Positions 39,548-50,746 of a DNA stretch of 64,000 nt are shown piece by piece. The number at the start of each line of letters is the position of its first letter. The stretch's first letter is position 1. Under the pieces are notes generated by a model. The model did not search any database, was not told the DNA's origin, and saw nothing but the letters and a program-made list of their open reading frames with translations. The translations under genes were made by a program, and so were the position numbers. The DNA comes from Macrostomum hystrix (lineage: Eukaryota; Platyhelminthes; Macrostomidae), in contig CATNEN010000001.1 in assembly GCA_950097015.1 (NCBI GenBank), positions 12,918,001 through 12,982,000 of the forward strand. Direction: 5' to 3'.

Positions 39548-41200
39548 TTACGCATCTATCATTAGGCTACTGAAAAGCGGAAAATACACGTACAAATCGA
39601 CAATCCTCTGTGCTAGCTTATCGTTGACATAAGCGCTGATCATCACGATTTCCGATTCCTGCCTCTGATTGCATGATGCTTTGATATGATCGAGAATTTG
39701 TTGAGCCTGCCGATAGAACTGCGACGATGAACAGATTGTTGTGTCTGCTTGCAAGTCTACATCCTCTACAGTGCAAACATTTTCCTGCTGTTCAAGCCAG
39801 GCAACTGTACCATTCTTCATGACCACGACGTATGGCAGAGCTTTGGCCGTATCTCGCTCCTGAAGCACATACAACAGGTTTCGCAGACTTTCTAGACCCT
39901 CTGCTGAAGACTTGCTGGCGACAATCAGTGCAAATCCCTGCAAATAGAGCAATTGAACGGCCGGGATTGCACTGCGCACCTCCTTCCAATTTCTAAACTC
40001 ATTCAAAATGTGACTTCGCCCTAGCACAACTGCCATGCGTTGCTGTGCCTGAGATAGTGTCGCACGCATGGATGGTGGCACACCAACCTGGGAATTTTCT
40101 TCCTGAAGGCCAACAAGAAAGCACCAATCGATGTACTGTCTGATCTCCATCCTATTAAACACGTATAGGAGGGCATGCAAAGTAGGCCAATTAAAATCCG
40201 TCGTCGCCTTAGCGATGACGATGTTACTGCATCTAGGGACCTGCAAAATGTACTGCCGCCATTTTGCCAGCATGCTGGACAGTTAAATCGTGCTGTGATG
40301 ACACGTAATGACATCTAGTAAGGACGCTTGACAGATATCTCCCTGTGATGGCAAAACAAGTGCATAATGGTATATCGGCTTCTCTGGCAGGCCACCAGGC
40401 CAGCTATTAATCGATGCACCGGTGGAATCGATGACAAGATTAATTGGCTGCTTTTCCAGCTTCATACTCAAGAGCGCTTCTGCTGCCATGCTCTTGTGGT
40501 ACATGGCAAGCACTGCAAGTGATTCATGGCTAGTAAATTCAATGTACTGCACATAGTCATGAAGAGTTGGTGAACTTCGAATTTCCAGGAGCAAATTGTG
40601 CACTGCATCTGCATCAGACGGGCTAGCCCTTTTCTTAGACTTACTGTGCTGTCGATCGTTACAAAGTGTTTTCTGCGAAGGCATATAACGAGGATCTTCC
40701 TCGGATGTTGCGACTGAGGCCTGCAAAGCAGCGACAGACCCCGTTTGACACTTGGCTTTCAGTGCCGCACCTCGAACCTTGCAAGCTTTTGGAGCGTGGT
40801 CCGCAGGCCTGCATATAATTCGTAACCGAATATCCATGCCACGGACGTTCAATTTCCATTGACCGGGACAATTAGATCGAATGGTGCTTTCTTCCCGAAG
40901 TGTTGCAGAGCAGCCAAGTGTGTACTTTACAGAAGCTGTGCCGTCGAAGGAACTTCGTGCAATCACCAAGCTACATCCAGTTACAAAGCGATTTTGTACT
41001 TCCGTGAGTAAAGTGCAATTAAAGTCGCCGATGGCAGTACGTCTACTTGTAGCGTCTTGTCCTACACGGTCAATCGCCATCAATTTTTCATTTAAACTGT
41101 CAAATGTTGCGCAGATTGGCAACAGTGATTCTGCAGGATCCTCGGTTATTAGATGATTTCCACTTTCCGGTCTGTTTGGGCCCTCCTCCTCCTCACTCAC
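39548..41200 (-). pseudogene. ORF B of E2: transposase-like protein, unknown family
   Basis: Two co-linear frames (41200-40283 and 40273-39548) are in the same phase, separated by one TAA at about 40283-40285. The protein has an acidic start, a zinc-finger-like middle and a conserved block NLVIDSTGASI followed by KPIYHYALVLPSQGD. It then has KATTDFNWPTLHALLYVFN and GRSHILNEFRNWK. The D-S-T-G and D-F-N-x-P-T-L blocks are where I would place two catalytic acidic residues of a DDE-type nuclease. The layout resembles large invertebrate transposon proteins, usually unnamed, but I cannot assign a superfamily. The copy at 59355-61282 is a paralogue. Confidence 0.6.
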
Positions 41201-41252
41201 TCTGGATTCCTCAGCGTTTAGGTCTAAGATACTTTCCGTGAACGATTAAGAA

Positions 41253-41267
41253 CGATTTCGTGCCATG
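41253..41267. repeat. 15-bp motif inverted at 45790-45804 (possible piggyBac end)
   Basis: CGATTTCGTGCCATG here occurs in reverse complement at 45790-45804, outside the piggyBac ORF on both sides. A TTAA lies at 41246-41249, but none is at the other end. A related motif in the same orientation is also at about 45687-45705. The evidence is weak. Confidence 0.3.
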
Positions 41268-41560
41268 TAAAAATTCAAGCGTGTAGACTGAACCCCCTTT
41301 CCCGACTGAAGCTTTTCACTCGGGGACTAATCTATGGCTTCTAGCCATAGACAATACTACACTGTATAGTGGCAGTGGGGTAAGGCAATCCGCTGATGTA
41401 CGCTCGAAGCCAAATGTTAAGGCCATAGACTAAAAATCGAATGAAGTTTGACCATAGAGATATTTTTTAATTTCAAACACCAGAAGGAAATTTAATTCAC
41501 AACCTGTTTCCTCTTGTCCCTGTCCCTCTTTGTATATTCTATTCGAAACTGAAACTGAAA

Positions 41561-43255
41561 ATGAGCGAAGACTTCGATAGCCATTCAGATGCTAGTTGGT
41601 TTACTGCCGATGATGATTCTGTAGATGGATCTTTTGATCAGCTCTCCGGTGATGAAGAAAATCAAGGCAAACCTGACGGAAATTGTAACCTTGTTCAAGA
41701 AGGCACTGATTCTCGACCAGCACCACTGCCAGAGTTTCTTGGAGTGCCTGGAGTCCAGCCCGGGTTGCAGCTACCCGAAGTAGCCGATGGAAATGAGAGT
41801 GCTTTCATCAAGCTCTACTTGACAGACGAGTTGCTTGAAAACATAAAAACTTGGACGAGCTTAAAAGCATGGAACACGTACCATGAAAATTTAGATAATG
41901 GAACCGTCCCCAAATTTGTGCTTAGCTGGAAGGACTGCACTGTCGACGAGGTAAGAAAACTCATCGGAATCATGCTTCTGATGGGTCTTGATAAAAAGCC
42001 AGAAATATCCAGCTACTGGTCAAAAGATCCGGCCTTTCATTGTGCGTTTTTGGCCCAGCCATGCTCTCTATCTAGAGACAGGTTCAAGCAGATTTTGTCC
42101 TGCCTGCGCTTTTATGATTGTATGGACATTCCAAATCCACATGGGCCTCTAGCTAAGATGCATCCTTTTCTGCAGCAGGTGAAAGAGCTGTGCAGCACCA
42201 TCTATATGCCGCGTCAACGGCTCTCGATTGATGAGAGTCTTGTTCTGTACAAAGGAAGACTACAGTTCAAGCAGTACATTCCCACGAAGAGAAATAGATA
42301 CGGCAAAAAACTATACTGCCTGTGCGAATCTGAGTCCAGCTACTTGTGGAATTTTGAGATTCACTTATCTGCTGAGGCCAATCAGCATTTTGGCGATGGA
42401 CTTGGCTGCCAGAATTTATCGATGAGCGAGAGAGTTGTAGCTGCGCTTTGCCGAAATTTTCTTCATCTTGGTTACCACCTATTTACGGACAGCTGGTTCA
42501 CTTCTCTAAGATTGGTCGCCTGGCTGCTGCAGCGGGACACCTTGCTCACTGGCACAGTGCGCAAGAACCGTGGCATCCCTGGCTTGCTGCAGGCTACCAA
42601 TCCCAATCTGCAGCCAACTTCTGCTGCCTTCGCACGCTCTGGAAACGTATTGGCCTGCAAATATGTTGACAGAAAGCAAAGTGGAACAAGGACCATCTTC
42701 TTGTTGGACAGCGCTGGCTCGGCAGAATGCAGACAGATTCAGCGTGTTCGCCGTGGCGGTGGCGTGCAGGTTGTCCCTAAGCCAACAAGCATTTTAGCTT
42801 ACACTGCCAGTATGGGTGGCGTCGATCACCTGGACTCCGCTTTGCATCCGTACTTGGCCAATCGAAAAAGCATTCGCTGGTTCCACAAACTGGGTTTTCA
42901 TCTAATCCTTTTGCTAGTTCGAAATTCCTGGATTGTGTATCAACAGTCTGGCGGCAACAAAACATTTTTGAAGTTTTTAAGACTGGCAATCAAGACTTTG
43001 GTTGAGGACATGGGTGCTGCTCGGCAACGTGGAGCGACTCCTGGTAGGGTTCACGCAGGTGCTGCTGCGGTAACTGCAGCCGGAGCTCACTCGCCAAGCA
43101 GAGCGCCACTCCAAGGAGCTCAGCGCCCTCGTAAGCGTTGCCGAGTGTGTTACGCACAATGTCGAACAAAAAGGACTGTCATTATTTGCGCTGCCTGCGC
43201 TGGAGCTCCTGTGCTTTGCTTAGGTGCTTGCTTTGCCAGTTGGCATTCGAACTGA
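41561..43255 (+). CDS. piggyBac-type transposase, intact ORF (564 aa)
   Basis: A single uninterrupted frame. The length and layout fit the piggyBac family: an acidic N terminus, a DDE_Tnp_1_7-like core and a Cys-rich C-terminal domain. The catalytic aspartates I would assign are Asp224 (LSIDESLVLYKGR), Asp310 (LFTDSWFTS) and Asp422 (MGGVDHLD). Family-typical words are RFKQILSCLRF, YIPTKRNRYGKK and NSWIVYQQ. The last 40 residues carry a Cys-rich finger (CRVCYAQC, CAACAG, CLGAC). Such enzymes cut and rejoin at TTAA. The ORF has no stop or frameshift although almost every other element nearby is broken. It may still be active, very young, or domesticated. Clear terminal repeats were not found. 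Confidence 0.9.
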   Translation: MSEDFDSHSDASWFTADDDSVDGSFDQLSGDEENQGKPDGNCNLVQEGTDSRPAPLPEFLGVPGVQPGLQLPEVADGNESAFIKLYLTDELLENIKTWTSLKAWNTYHENLDNGTVPKFVLSWKDCTVDEVRKLIGIMLLMGLDKKPEISSYWSKDPAFHCAFLAQPCSLSRDRFKQILSCLRFYDCMDIPNPHGPLAKMHPFLQQVKELCSTIYMPRQRLSIDESLVLYKGRLQFKQYIPTKRNRYGKKLYCLCESESSYLWNFEIHLSAEANQHFGDGLGCQNLSMSERVVAALCRNFLHLGYHLFTDSWFTSLRLVAWLLQRDTLLTGTVRKNRGIPGLLQATNPNLQPTSAAFARSGNVLACKYVDRKQSGTRTIFLLDSAGSAECRQIQRVRRGGGVQVVPKPTSILAYTASMGGVDHLDSALHPYLANRKSIRWFHKLGFHLILLLVRNSWIVYQQSGGNKTFLKFLRLAIKTLVEDMGAARQRGATPGRVHAGAAAVTAAGAHSPSRAPLQGAQRPRKRCRVCYAQCRTKRTVIICAACAGAPVLCLGACFASWHSN

Positions 43256-43841
43256 CGTGCTGTTGTAGCGCACTCGTGCACTGACCCTTATACGCTCGTA
43301 TCACGTTTTTCCCCTGTTTTGAGGCTTGATCCCTTTTGCTCATTTAAGGTTGCAATATTCAACATCGTCCGCTTTTTTTAGACTCCGTTATCATTATCAC
43401 TCTCACTGATCTTGACCACACGGGCTTGGGTTTAGTAGCCATGAGATCACATGAAGATTTTAGATTAGATTGATAATATTGATGATTGATGGCAATATAA
43501 AATTGTCGTAAGAGTAAAGTAACTGACTATAATAAGTTTGTGCATGGACAAATAAATATTTCGCGAAATTTGGAGTTCGCAACAATAAAGAAATAATTTA
43601 AATTCTTTTTCATTTTATCGTAAACTGGTAACAAAACAGATAACGGGAAACACACTGTTGGTAACGACTCGTTACTACTATTTTCATTACCAGCCCTTGG
43701 GAACGCGGAAAAGTAACGTTGCCAAAAAGTAACGATCGTTACCAAATTGGTAACTCGTAGTGAGTAACGCGACCTACACTGCCACTTTGAAATGTTAAAC
43801 TTGTTAACTTACATATTCTTTTCTTTTATAAATATTGCCTA

Positions 43842-45138
43842 CCAGGGGCGTTCAATAAGTTTCCGGATGCACAGAAATGAAAAGCGTCAGAGGGAAGATA
43901 AATGTCAGGCCTTTTCGAAGTACTCTCCAGCAGCTTCGATGCACTTTCTCATCCTTTCAAACCAAGTTGCAAAGCAGACAGCCCACTCTGACTGAGGGAT
44001 GTCAAACAGGTGACTTTGGAAGGCCTCGACGGCCTGTTCCGGCGATGCAAATCGGACTCCCTTGAGCACGCGCTTGACTTGTGGGAACACAAAGAAGTCA
44101 CACGGCGCCAAGTCGGGGCTGTAGGGTGGGTGCTGAAGCAGTTGGACGCGATTCTGCTCCATGAACTCCACAGTTAGTCGCGCAGTGTGGGCCGGGGCGT
44201 TGTCCTGGTGGAGCAGCAACCCACGAGTCCTTGGGCGCTTCTCAGCGATGGATTGCAGCACCTGGGGCATACACTCGGTTACATACCAGCCCGCAGTCAC
44301 CGTCCGCTGTGTTACCAGCGGAATCATGGCTACGGGACCGCTGCGAGCCACAAAAACAGCCACCATCTGCTTGGCGACGCTTCACGACCGCACCAGCTTT
44401 AAAGGTGGCGGGCTGCCAATGGGGTCCACTGAGCCGACTGCTGCTTGCTCTCCGGGTCAAAACAGTACACCCAGGTCACCACTGACGATGTCCCAGGAGC
44501 TCGTTGATATTCCACCGTCGAATCTTTCGAGCATTGAATGGCACCAATCGATCCGGGCCTGTTTCTGCTCCTGGGTTAGGTGATGAGGCACCCAGCGTGC
44601 GGACACCTTGCTGAGGCCAAGCCTTTCATGTAGGATGGTTGAAGTGCTTCCCGATGAAATGCCCACAGCAGTGGCTAGCTGTTGCACTGTCAACCGCGGG
44701 TCTTCCTCAACCAGGGCGTGCACTGCAGCCACTGCTTCCTGAGTGGTCGAACTCGGGGGTCGTCCTTCGCGAGCCTCGTCTTCGAGCGACACTCGGCCCC
44801 GACGAAATTCGGCGAACCAGTCAAAGACGGTTGTTCTCGAGGGTGCAGTATCCCCGAAGGCTAGGCGAAGCCGTTCTAAGCTTTGCGACTGGTTCAGACC
44901 ACATTTGTAGTCGTAAAAAATCATCGCTCTCCAGTGGATGCGTGACAGTTCGATAATAGATACTTGAAGTTGGAGGTGATAGGTAACTTTGAAGTGAAGT
45001 TGTGAGATTCAGGTTTATTGTGTAATCATTATATTTTATGTCAAATCTCAGGAGATGTACATTTTTCATGTGAGTACATTTTGAGCAGCCTAGAGTGCGC
45101 TGGCTCTTATGGTCCGGAAACTTATTGAACGCCCCTCG
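43842..45138 (-). mobile_element. mariner transposon, complete ends, broken gene (1.3 kb)
   Basis: The tips CCAGGGGCGTTCAATAAGTT and its near reverse complement ACTTATTGAACGCCCCTCG are flanked by TA at 43840-43841 and 45139-45140. The length of 1297 bp is typical of mariner. It lies between the piggyBac ORF and the right arm of E2. Confidence 0.92.
43905..44924 (-). pseudogene. mariner transposase (DD34D), frameshifted
   Basis: The N-terminal frame 44924-44457 has the HTH region (FYDYKCGLNQSQSLERLR, TVFDWFAEFRRGR) and ends at the first catalytic Asp region (DIVSGDLGVLF), where one base appears lost. The next stretch is in a different frame. The C-terminal frame 44366-43905 carries LLLHQDNAPAHTA and PPYSPDLAPCDFF, with exactly 34 residues between the Asp of QDNAP and the Asp of CDFF. 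At least two frame changes inactivate it. Confidence 0.9.
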
Positions 45139-45140
45139 TA

Positions 45141-45825
45141 CTTCATTGTCTTAGCAATAGCTTTGTATTGATTCCTATGATGAAAGTTTTCGTTGGTGTT
45201 CTTTTTCTTCCGCTTGTTTATACTCCATTTTTGTGTTTACCCCTGTTTGGACATATTTATTGCTAGTGATGTGAACTCTAGGCTAGGTCACAATGATAAA
45301 GCAGAAACAGTTTTGAAATTTTAGTTTCTGAAGTTATTGTTCCATGGCGCTGTAAAGTTTATTGTTAGCTCCTACATTATATATTAAATATGCTTTGCAC
45401 TGATACTGGGTATTAAAATATGACTCATACAGTCTGACCTATCAGCAATAGTTAGTTGGCATGGAATCGTTGAGTTGTATTGTTTTTTAAATAGATCAAT
45501 TATATTTCTGCTTGTTTTGGTATCAATGAAAGGTATGATAACTACACCAAATTAAAATCGTGTATGATTACTTACATTCAACAAATTAGCACAAAAATAC
45601 AAAATACATAAATAAAGTCTATACACTGGTCAAAAGTTTATGCCATATTATATGCTAAATTTCGTAATGCTATAAACTGCGCTTGGCTCGATATCGTGCC
45701 ATAACAGTCGGCAAGGGGTGTGCTTTTGATTTGAAGCCTTAAGACCATAGACCATTTACTTTTTAATTCGTCTGGAGCTAAGGTTGCGGCATGGCACGAA
45801 ATCGAGCCATCCGTCTTGTCACGGT
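45141..45825. other. Interior of E2, no gene seen
   Basis: AT-rich and without a supportable ORF, apart from the motif repeats near 45690 and 45790. Confidence 0.5.
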
Positions 45826-46162
45826 CAAATATTTTTATTTCTCAAATCACATAAAAAAGAATAATTTTCCCGCAGAATCATTTCATTGCAGCATATTCGT
45901 GGGTCTGTTTGTAAAAAATATGAGAAAAAGTAGCTACTTTCGGTCTCAATAGGTCTCAATTACACAATTCATTTGACACTTGTCTACAGTGTATATTAAG
46001 AAAAATGTATACATAAATGCACTTTGATAATATATCGCCTTAGTGTGTTGTTGGCCAACACGCAGATTACAAATCACTGACACGATAGAAAAGATTATCG
46101 CTTTCACTACCCCTGCAGTACTATAGTAGCTTTCGAACTGAAAAAGCACGACATCTACTATA

Positions 46163-47274
46163 GCTTTTGTCAGGCCTGTGGGCATTCAAACTCAGCCCCA
46201 TCTTGCCACTGCGGTTTTTTTACTGAAGCTGCTAATTTTTACCATAGACATGCATTTTAAGACCATGCTATCTCAGCTTGGGACGAGCAATCTCAGCCAA
46301 CATATAAGTTCTATGTTATTCTATCTATAGTTTTGTTAACATTTTTAAACAGTCTATTTACAAGAGAAAAACTGGGTAACAGAAAACTGAGTATGGGATG
46401 GGATATACAGAGAAAACTTTGAAAATGGCAACCAGAGACGATCAGTTAACAGGCTATTTCAGTTCAGTTGAAATGTACCTCCTGGATGCATTGTGGGAAG
46501 CTCCGGTTGCAGTGAATTTCCCACCTGGCTACCTTTATTGGCGTCACAACTTGCAAAGAGTCTCGGCCCACTGGCTTCAGCAGAAAAATGCGCCATTCCG
46601 CGCAGGTGATTCCATCAGGTCGGCCATCAGCTTCTTCCTCCACCAGTGCGGGGTCAGCGAGCTGCAGCTTGATCGAAGCCTTCACTGAACTACGAGCCAT
46701 CTCACACGGGTTGAGAAACGGCGAGTAAGCTCCATCCAGAGCTCTGGCTATTGTCTTAATGGGGACCGGTGGCTTGTCTGGAAGCTGATCAGCGAGATTA
46801 GTCTGCAATGCTTTCAGTGTCGCCATCAGATTTTCATTTAAGAGGCCGATGAGCACTTGGCGCATCTCGTCGTCCAGCTTGCAAGCCAATCTTCCGGCCT
46901 CCGCGCTGAAGAGCATCGATCCGACCTGCAGCTTCAAAAGTGGCAATGATGTGGCGAGCGGTTTTCAATTTGATGCCAAGAATTGTAGCGGCTAGACCAA
47001 TATCCTGTAATTCCGTCCACGCGGAGATCAAGCGTCTTCTATCAACGTTGCTGGTTGCCCTCATTTTGGCGGAACAGCTTCAAATGTTAACAAAACTATA
47101 GACAGAATAACAGAACTTATATGTTGGCTGAGATTGCTCGTCCCAAGCTGAGATAGCATGGTCTTAAAATGCATGTCAACGGTAAAAATTAGCAGCTTCA
47201 GTAAAAAAAACCGCACTGACAAGATGGGCTGGCTAAGTTTGAATGCCCATTCGCTGAGATAGCCTGACAAAAGC
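46163..47274 (-). mobile_element. Nested Tc1/IS630-like deletion derivative (1.1 kb)
   Basis: The tips GCTTTTGTCAGGC and GCCTGACAAAAGC lie inside TA dinucleotides at 46161-46162 and 47275-47276. The inverted arms of about 190 bp (46163-46350 and 47085-47274) share AACATATAAGTTCT and ATGCATTTTAAGACCATGC. It sits in the right arm of E2. The left arm has the uninterrupted sequence at 37318-37330 (GCTAATAGTAGAT), giving a natural empty site. Confidence 0.92.
46464..47064 (-). pseudogene. Tc1/IS630-like transposase with internal deletion
   Basis: The N-terminal frame 47064-46834 carries a winged-HTH-like start (RRRLISAWTELQDIGLAATI then GIKLKTARHIIATFEAAG). The overlapping frame 46946-46464 has KLDDEMRQVLIGLLNEN, then jumps to YSPFLNPCEMA, the usual C-terminal catalytic block with the acidic residue. 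The central catalytic domain is missing and a frame change separates the parts. Confidence 0.78.
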
Positions 47275-47642
47275 TAAATTAGCGCTGAGTGAACACACGT
47301 GCATATTGGTTTTAAAATTGTGCTAATTTTTGTTTAAAGCTGCAAACTAAAAAGGAAAATATTTTGTATACCTGTAGTCTTTCATGCACAATATCCTACA
47401 CACAAGAAGGATCTCACTTCCAGCTTTCTTTGCTTGGCTTCTCGAAGCACAGACAACCATGTGTGATGTGAAAAGTGCGACACCCTCATTTCACCTCGGT
47501 ATAACAACTGAAAATATTTTTTTCTCAGCCAAGCGGTTATGCACAAGAAAACGGTTATAACACATATATATGTCTGTTGATGTGTGCCATTTTATATATT
47601 TTTTTCTAACTAACTTTTTCCATAACTTTGGGGGGTGAAATG

Positions 47643-49134
47643 GCGGGGGGTGAATTCAGTACTTAGTTTGACAAAAATATGTTGTTGTTAAGAGGTTTGG
47701 GTCTAAGACCCGCAGGTCAGCCCTGGGAGGGGCTCTTCCGCTGTAGGTACTGTATATTTATTGGATACGATTGACGAAAAATATTTTACACGATAAAAAA
47801 ACGAATGAAAAATATTTTTTGGTATATTGAGTGCGCATGATTGGGATAAAAAATGGGTCCTCACAAAGATTAGGACATCAGGATAAAAGAGGAAATCTAA
47901 GACAAGCGCATAGTACATATGAATTTGCAAAGCCTAGCCAACCCCCAAATTGGTTAGGGTATCGCATTTTCGCATTTGTAATTTAGCAGAAAGATTAGAG
48001 CTTAGTAATTAGATTGATAGCTTTTGGCGCATCGCAAGGGGAGCAGCCTAGGTGAGTTATAGGTAGATTGAGATTGTAGTGCGTTTTTTTTCGCATTGGA
48101 GGGTTACAGAAAAATTGATGGAAAAAATTTATTTGAGAGTTTGTAGCTAGATTGGTAGTTCTGGCGCATCACACACAAGGGGAGCAGCCTAGGGTTTACA
48201 TTGGTAAATTGGTTTGACAGATTTACATTGGTAAATTGGTTTGACAGAAGAATTGATGGAAAAAAAGCTAGATTGATAGTCCTGGCGCATCACACACAAG
48301 GGGAGCAGCCTAGGGTTTACATTGGTGAATTGGTTTGGTTTGGTTTGTGTCCGCAAAAACGACTCCGTATCGGAGGGCAAAGGGCATTGCAAATTTTTAG
48401 TAAAATAATCTAATGATCATTGAATTCTTAAAGTGATGCGAATTGGACTGGCAGGGCCTTGCAAACAAAAATATGTAGTGCGGCTGGAAATGTTCTGTTA
48501 AATTCGCACTAAATATTAAATTGTTGCTATACAGTAACTATAGCAATTGCCAATTACATTATTATGTTAAAGATTTGACATGATAATGATTTGACATCAT
48601 CATTATTACTGTTACTAGTAATTATTACTCATTATTACTATGAACCATTAGCACATTTTTCAAACCAATATTCGATTTGGTAGATTAGGCTTATACTCGT
48701 ATCATATTAGGCATCTGCCTATTTTGCTTGAAAAATGAGTAGATTATAAAGTGGAAAGTTATACAGGAATATCTACAAAACTATTTTTCATTCTAACTTT
48801 CATTGGCATATAAAGTTAGAACTTATCTGAATTTATTTTAATCATCCAATGCCAATGATTAATGAACAAGCTATGTCTAGTTATATTAAAAGGTATTTGA
48901 ATATACAAGTAAAAATTAAACATATATGAAGCATTAGCAATACACTATAAATAAATATAAATTATAAAATTATTCATTTGACTTCTCGTTTATTAGCAGA
49001 GTACAAATACTAGCTACTTCATGTGGCCTATTCTATCTTTTATCTTTATTTTATATGTAGAAGTCCAATTGCCTAAAGGTTAAAGATTATAGTCTTTTTA
49101 TGCCAGTCAATACAAGTAAACATATGTTTGGCTT
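47643..49134. other. AT-rich stretch between E2 and the hAT element
   Basis: No gene. It contains a short triplicated segment at about 48005-48345 (GGGGAGCAGCCTAGG with TTTACATTGGTAAATTGG), listed separately. Confidence 0.5.
48005..48345. repeat. Three-copy dispersed tandem repeat
   Basis: Copies of CACACAAGGGGAGCAGCCTA (the first lacks CACACA) at about 48030, 48172 and 48292. The last two are followed by GGGTTTACATTGGT. A 30-bp unit (GATTTACATTGGTAAATTGG region) is also duplicated at 48192-48245. Confidence 0.75.
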
Positions 49135-50157
49135 TAGAGATGCCAAAAACCGGCCCTTTTTGAGAACGGGTTAACCGGTTTGAAAACCGCCTTTTATAAG
49201 AAAACCGGTCTTTAAAAACCGGTTTGTTTGCCAAGTTTTTAAAAAGCACTAAATAAGCATAGACGATAGAACTTATATACAATCGTGAATTTATTAAAGG
49301 TGTGTGTGCCGATTATTAATAATAAAAGTTTCTTGGAATTATTAATTTTAAATTTTTAATAGTTAGGTTTCGCGGAAATTGAATATCGCGTCAATTCAAA
49401 TTTTCCGTGGACTTTCTTCGGAATCGTTCCGTAGCCAATGCGAACTAAATGCGAAATAAAATAAAGACCCAATGCGAACTTAATATAAATTGAGATTTAG
49501 TTCGGATCAGTTCGTAACTAATTCGCGAACTCTTAATTTTGCTGAATAATAATAACTTTAAACTTAATGATGCACTGGTAGCAATGATTGATTCATTTGA
49601 TGATTTTGGCCAAGGCAAACTGGTCACAGTCTCGAAATGGCGGTACCCTGGGATGGTTAGATTAGAAACGGCGAACCCTTGATGTTTTTAGGTTTAGACT
49701 TAGATAGTTTTAGATTTGGCCCCAATTTAGATTTATACTTCAAGTTCAACTTAGATTTAATTTCAAGTTTAATTTTAAGTTTAATGTTTAATTTGAAAGG
49801 ACTTGGTAGCGCTGCCACCACGAAGTAAATTTAATTAACAAAACAACAATTACCATACTGACACTGAGTACTACTGAGTCCTGCGGACTCTGAGGTTTTT
49901 TCATATTCTTTTCAGGAATTCAGACAACAACTACAACTACGAATTACGATTATGAAGTTACAAAGTAACGATTTAGACAAATTTTGTTATTAGTTACTTT
50001 TCTCTAAAGTGCAAAAATTGTGACTCTGTGGGACATAATTAAAATAAAAAACCCATTAAAACCCGTCAAAAAACCGGACAAAAAAGTTTTTTAGAACCTG
50101 TTTTCCTGCTAAGAACCGGTTTTTTTAAACCGGTTTTAAAACCGGTTGGCATCCCTA
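49135..50157. mobile_element. hAT-type non-autonomous transposon (1.0 kb)
   Basis: The tips TAGAGATGCCAAAAACCGG and the reverse complement of AACCGGTTGGCATCCCTA are flanked by 8-bp TTTGGCTT (49127-49134) and TTTGGCAT (50158-50165), which differ at one base. The subterminal regions are rich in AACCGGTT. No coding capacity was seen. It is inserted in the TTTGGCAT array at the left end of E3. Confidence 0.82.
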
Positions 50158-50285
50158 TTTGGCATTGGTCTGCATGTCCATCTAAGCAATGGCATAGGTT
50201 TGGCATGTCCATCCAAGCGTTGGTATAGGTTTGGCATGGGTTTGGCATGTGTTTGGCATGTCTATCCAAGCAATGGCATTTTTCC
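50158..50285. repeat. E3 left subterminal array
   Basis: Four to five irregular copies of TTTGGCATGTC(C/T)ATCCAAG followed by CAATGGCATAGG. The same motif occurs in reverse complement at 61995-62305. Confidence 0.8.
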
Positions 50286-50383
50286 CACTTGGTTTATAAT
50301 TTTTCTGTAGGCAATTGCATTGTTGCGATTTTTTAAATGTGAACAGTGTAGAGTTTTGTGAGCCACTTAAATAAGCCTTTCTC

Positions 50384-50746
50384 TTGGTATTTCAGATTGC
50401 CGTTACAAATTTGCTGCAGTCTACTTCCGCCACTTCCATGCCCCGTTGGTCCCACACGGCAGCTGTCCTTTCTAGCTCAGTGTCAGGAATCTCTGTCGTC
50501 GATGCTTGCTGCCGTTTATGCCAGTGCACTCGCGCCTTTGATTACACTGATGTTCGTGTTCGTTCATCTGATGGTTTTCGTCGCTGTGGTCGTGGAGCTT
50601 TTGCCGTTATTCAGGCAATCTCCGAACCCAGTAAATTCTTGTTTCTTCATGGTGTCCGTTCTGGTTACATCAGTGACACTACTCGGCAGAATGCGACCCA
50701 ATGGTTGCGATCAACAAAGAAGGTTGTAGCCTCATCGATGACTTAA
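50384..50746 (+). CDS. ORF A of E3, unknown conserved protein
   Basis: 120 codons from 50384, possibly spliced at GTATTTCAG ending at 50395. It contains WSHTAAVLSSSVSGISVVDA, CCRLCQCTRAFDYTDVRVR, AISEPSKFLFLHGVRSGYI and DTTRQNATQWLRS. It shares the pattern HxxAVL, LCxCTxxxxxTDxxxR, PSxxxxLHG, then R-x-N-A/G-x-x-W-L with ORF A of E1 over about 85 residues. No known domain recognised. It converges on the polymerase relic. Confidence 0.55.
   Translation: MVFQIAVTNLLQSTSATSMPRWSHTAAVLSSSVSGISVVDACCRLCQCTRAFDYTDVRVRSSDGFRRCGRGAFAVIQAISEPSKFLFLHGVRSGYISDTTRQNATQWLRSTKKVVASSMT

Larger units (their letters stand above)
36949..47642. mobile_element. E2: inverted-repeat transposon, arms about 700 bp
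   Basis: The left arm 36949-37655 pairs with 45826-46162 plus 47275-47642 on the right. Positions sum to 83481 inside (37351 with 46130) and about 84597 outside (37197 with 47400), the shift being the nested element at 46163-47274. The tips pair around TTTCACCCCCAAAG on the left and CTTTGGGGGGTGAAA on the right. No clean target duplication is visible. Contents: ORF B (minus), a piggyBac ORF (plus) and a mariner copy. ORF B is the best candidate for its own transposase. Whether piggyBac is cargo or a nested insertion is unresolved. Confidence 0.75.

Noticed and set aside
41253-45804. Confident piggyBac boundaries from a 15-bp inverted motif
   Set aside because: Only one side has a nearby TTAA, and a third related motif exists at about 45690, so the pair may be coincidental. 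Kept only as a weak feature.
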